From: Brucella oryzae | GTDB lineage: Bacteria > Pseudomonadota > Alphaproteobacteria > Rhizobiales > Rhizobiaceae | DNA length: 64,000 nucleotides | Direction of reading: 5' to 3' | NCBI GenBank assembly: GCA_012103035.1 | Contig: JAAVLL010000001.1 | Coordinates: 656,501-720,500, forward strand | Shown: one piece after another, positions 61,905-64,000 of the stretch | Position numbering within the stretch: position 1 is the first letter of the stretch | Layout: the number at the start of each line of letters is the position of its first letter | Notes under the pieces: generated by a model | What the model was told of the DNA's origin: nothing | Seen by the model: the letters and a program-made list of their open reading frames with translations, nothing else | Database searches by the model: none | Translations under genes and position numbers: made by a program

Positions 61905-64000
61905 TCAGAACCACACGATCCGCGATGAACCGGCGATGCGGATTTCACCCGATGGTTTCTCCGGTGTATCGTTTCGAGAAATGAGGGCAACGCGTTTCGT
62001 CGCGTTGGGAGCAAGATGAAACCAGTTGTCTGCCGCCCGCCAGTCACCCGCATCGATGCTGACGGATTGGGCCAGAACCGGCGTTTTCAGATCGAGAAAC
62101 CAGTTTCCGTTTTCTTCAACGGGCTGGGCTTCGATAGCGGCGTCGTGAAAGGCTTTCGTCCGTCCAAGCGGAAAGTGAAATGCCTCGGCAACCGTAATAT
62201 CATTACGCTTCAATCGCGCGACCGTCACGTCATGCGCCGGAGGGCCAAACCGATAGGCATAAGTGACATCGAAGAAGGCACCGAACAGATCTGTCGCCGG
62301 AATGGTGATGGCGGAACGGCCAGCCATTGAAAGATCGCGGCGACCGGAAACCACCGGCTGCGAACTGGCGCGCAGGCAGGCCAGTTCAAGCGAAAGATCA
62401 ACGGATTCCGCCTGCTCGTTCAGAATATGAATCGCGAGGCCGTTGACGCCCTCATCGGTGAAGGCGATCTGCTGCGGGCGGAAAGCGCGTTTGAGGCCAT
62501 GCCACGAAGCCTTGGGTTCGCCTGTCGCATCGATCATGCCCCAGCCGGCGCCGGGCAACAGGTCCTGAAACATCCAGAGAAGCGCGCCGAAACAGGTGCT
62601 TCCCGGCCGTCTCCATTCGGCAAAGGTCGCTTCCATCACTTCAGCAGTGACAGCGCGCGAAAGGTGGAGATACTGTTCCACATCCTCGCGCCGCAGACGC
62701 GCCGGATCGTAACCGTATAACATCTCCAGATAGCTATCCCGCACATCCTCGAAATCCCAGGATACGCCGCGATCACGCGGCACGCGCGACTTCCAGCGCG
62801 GATCGTGAACCGGCGGCGTATCTAGATGGGTTTTCAGCGTGCGCGTTTCGGGCACGTTGGAGAAGGCGAGACATTCGGTCGCAAAGTGCACGTCTGCCCG
62901 CCGCGCATCTTCCAGCGGACGGCAATAGGCGCTAACGCCGTAATAATGGCTGACACCTTCATTACTGATGAAGGGCAGGGCGCCGTTGCAGGGCGAATTC
63001 GGCACATAGGGAATGTTCGGGCATAGCGCGTTTGCGATGCCGGGCAGGATTTCCTCGGTCAGCGGACCTTTCCAGGTCGCTTCCGGCAGGCCCATCATCG
63101 CGCCCTGCTGGTAGATTTCGCTGCCGCCGCAAAGAACCGTCAGCGATGGCGCATGTCCGATGGCGGTGAGAAGCTGACGCGCTTCGGCCTGTACATTCCC
63201 GACAAATGCCTCGTCCTTCACCGGATAATCGAAATTGGCGAACATGAAGTCCTGCCACACCATGATGCCCAGTTCGTCGCAAAGCGCGTAGAAATCCGGT
63301 GTCTCGTAGGTGGTGATGCCGCTCAGGCGCAGCATGTTCATGCCCGCTTCCTGCGCGAGCTTCAGCCATGGTTCGTAATCGTCGCGTGCGCCGGGAAGGC
63401 GGACGATATCTGCGGAGCTCCATACTGCGCCGCGGCAAAATATCTTCTCGCCATTGATCCTGAGCGCAAATCCCTTGCCGTCCGACCCGTGGTCAACCTC
63501 AATGCGGCGAAAGCCGGTGCGCCCCAGCGATCGGATTTCTCCGTCGAGAGAAAGTTCAATATCGTGAAGCGTAGGATTGCCATGCGTATGCGGCCACCAT
63601 GGCTCGATATGGCAAAGTGTGAGCCTTGCCGTCCACTGATCATCGGTCTGGCGTTCGCAGGCGACCTGTTGCCCCGCACAATGGAGGGTGGGCGTTGCGG
63701 CCTTACCGCTATAAGTAAAACTGACCTGAAGTTTGCCATCGCCGGTTTCGGTCAGCATTGCCTGAATGGCGATGTCGGATATGGCTTCAGCATCGGGATG
63801 GCTGATTGAAATCGGACGCCACGGACCTGCAGCATGCACTTGCGGACACCAGCCCGGCATATAACCAAGCGCGGTCGTGCGAATGAGGCGCAGCCCCTGT
63901 GTATTCATCAGTTGCGTGCGCCAGCGGCACGCGGGCCTTTTGGGCGAGACGGGGCGCAAGCGCACGAAAACAGAGCACAAGCTCGTCCTTGCCGGTCAGG
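61905..64000 (-). CDS. GH2-family glycosidase, probable beta-mannosidase, 5' end off the window, frameshifted
   Basis: About 690 residues are visible. Family-2 features: GWCPQVHAAGPWRPISI, WWPHTHGNPTLHDIELSLDG, RTGFRRIEVDHGSDGKGFALRINGEKIFCRGAVWSSADI, NMLRLSGITTYETPDFYALCDELGIMVWQDFMFANFDYP, the acid/base region LTVLCGGSEIYQQ (Ser-Glu in place of the usual Asn-Glu) and FATECLAFSNVPE with the likely nucleophile Glu. One frame break lies near 63942. The stop TGA occupies 61905-61907, directly against the stop of the converging hydrolase. A role in trimming a mannose-containing polysaccharide is inference. Confidence 0.82.

Overview
The window looks like part of an alphaproteobacterial (Rhizobiales) genome, most likely Brucella or the closely related Ochrobactrum. 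The reasons are a 520-residue D-aminopeptidase of the Ochrobactrum type, a Brucella/Rhizobium-type Omp31-like outer-membrane protein, paired arginase and ornithine cyclodeaminase genes, a hut locus with both HutF and HutG, and scattered palindromic repeats that resemble the short repeated elements known in Brucella. The gene content is mostly catabolism, uptake and efflux, as is typical of the second chromosome of Brucella. No tRNA, rRNA, CRISPR array, prophage or insertion sequence was seen.

The dominant feature is damage to reading frames. About 36 of 52 genes are broken by one or more small frameshifts. In most of those I could reconstruct, one extra base in a homopolymer run (GG to GGG, CCC to CCCC, TTT to TTTT, AAA to AAAA) restores the family sequence and the usual length. 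A few need two bases at a short dinucleotide repeat. Because the breaks are spread over housekeeping and accessory genes alike, I read them as sequencing or consensus errors rather than gene decay. Coordinates below span the whole gene, and each entry says where the frame breaks.

Layout. 1-2.7 kb: DUF72 protein, D-aminopeptidase, OsmC protein. 2.7-12.2 kb: a sugar module with a GntR regulator, a YtfQ-YtfR-YtfT-YjfF-type ABC importer (minus strand) and, divergently, an AraD1-type enzyme, a Gfo/Idh/MocA sugar 1-dehydrogenase and an IlvD/Edd-type sugar-acid dehydratase; together they suggest import and non-phosphorylative oxidation of L-arabinose or D-galactose. 12.3-22.8 kb: a class IV aminotransferase and the histidine utilisation locus, hutI-hutH-hutG-hutU-(YjiH-like transporter)-hutD on the minus strand and hutF-hutC on the plus strand, with a perfect palindrome between the divergent promoters. 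22.9-28.0 kb: class III aminotransferase with divergent XRE-cupin regulator, then alr-dadA with a divergent Lrp-type regulator. 28.0-33.1 kb: Omp31-like protein, L-lactate dehydrogenase, a YdeP-type molybdopterin oxidoreductase and a small winged-helix protein. 33.2-38.5 kb: an RND efflux operon with two adaptor proteins. 38.6-42.3 kb: an amino-sugar operon (GntR regulator, SIS aminotransferase/isomerase, NagA, second SIS protein).

42.4-49.0 kb: PurU, then a lysine/pipecolate catabolic group (piperidine-6-carboxylate dehydrogenase, HglS/DUF1338 enzyme, LysR regulator, FAD amine oxidase). 49.3-53.1 kb: a ferric-type ABC importer (binding protein, two-domain permease, ATPase). 53.1-55.4 kb: Tex. 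55.7-57.2 kb: ArsR regulator and an old-yellow-enzyme reductase. 57.2-60.0 kb: Lrp regulator, arginase and ornithine cyclodeaminase, converting arginine to ornithine to proline. 60.1-64.0 kb: a two-domain alpha/beta hydrolase converging, with abutting stop codons, on a GH2 beta-mannosidase-like gene that runs off the window.
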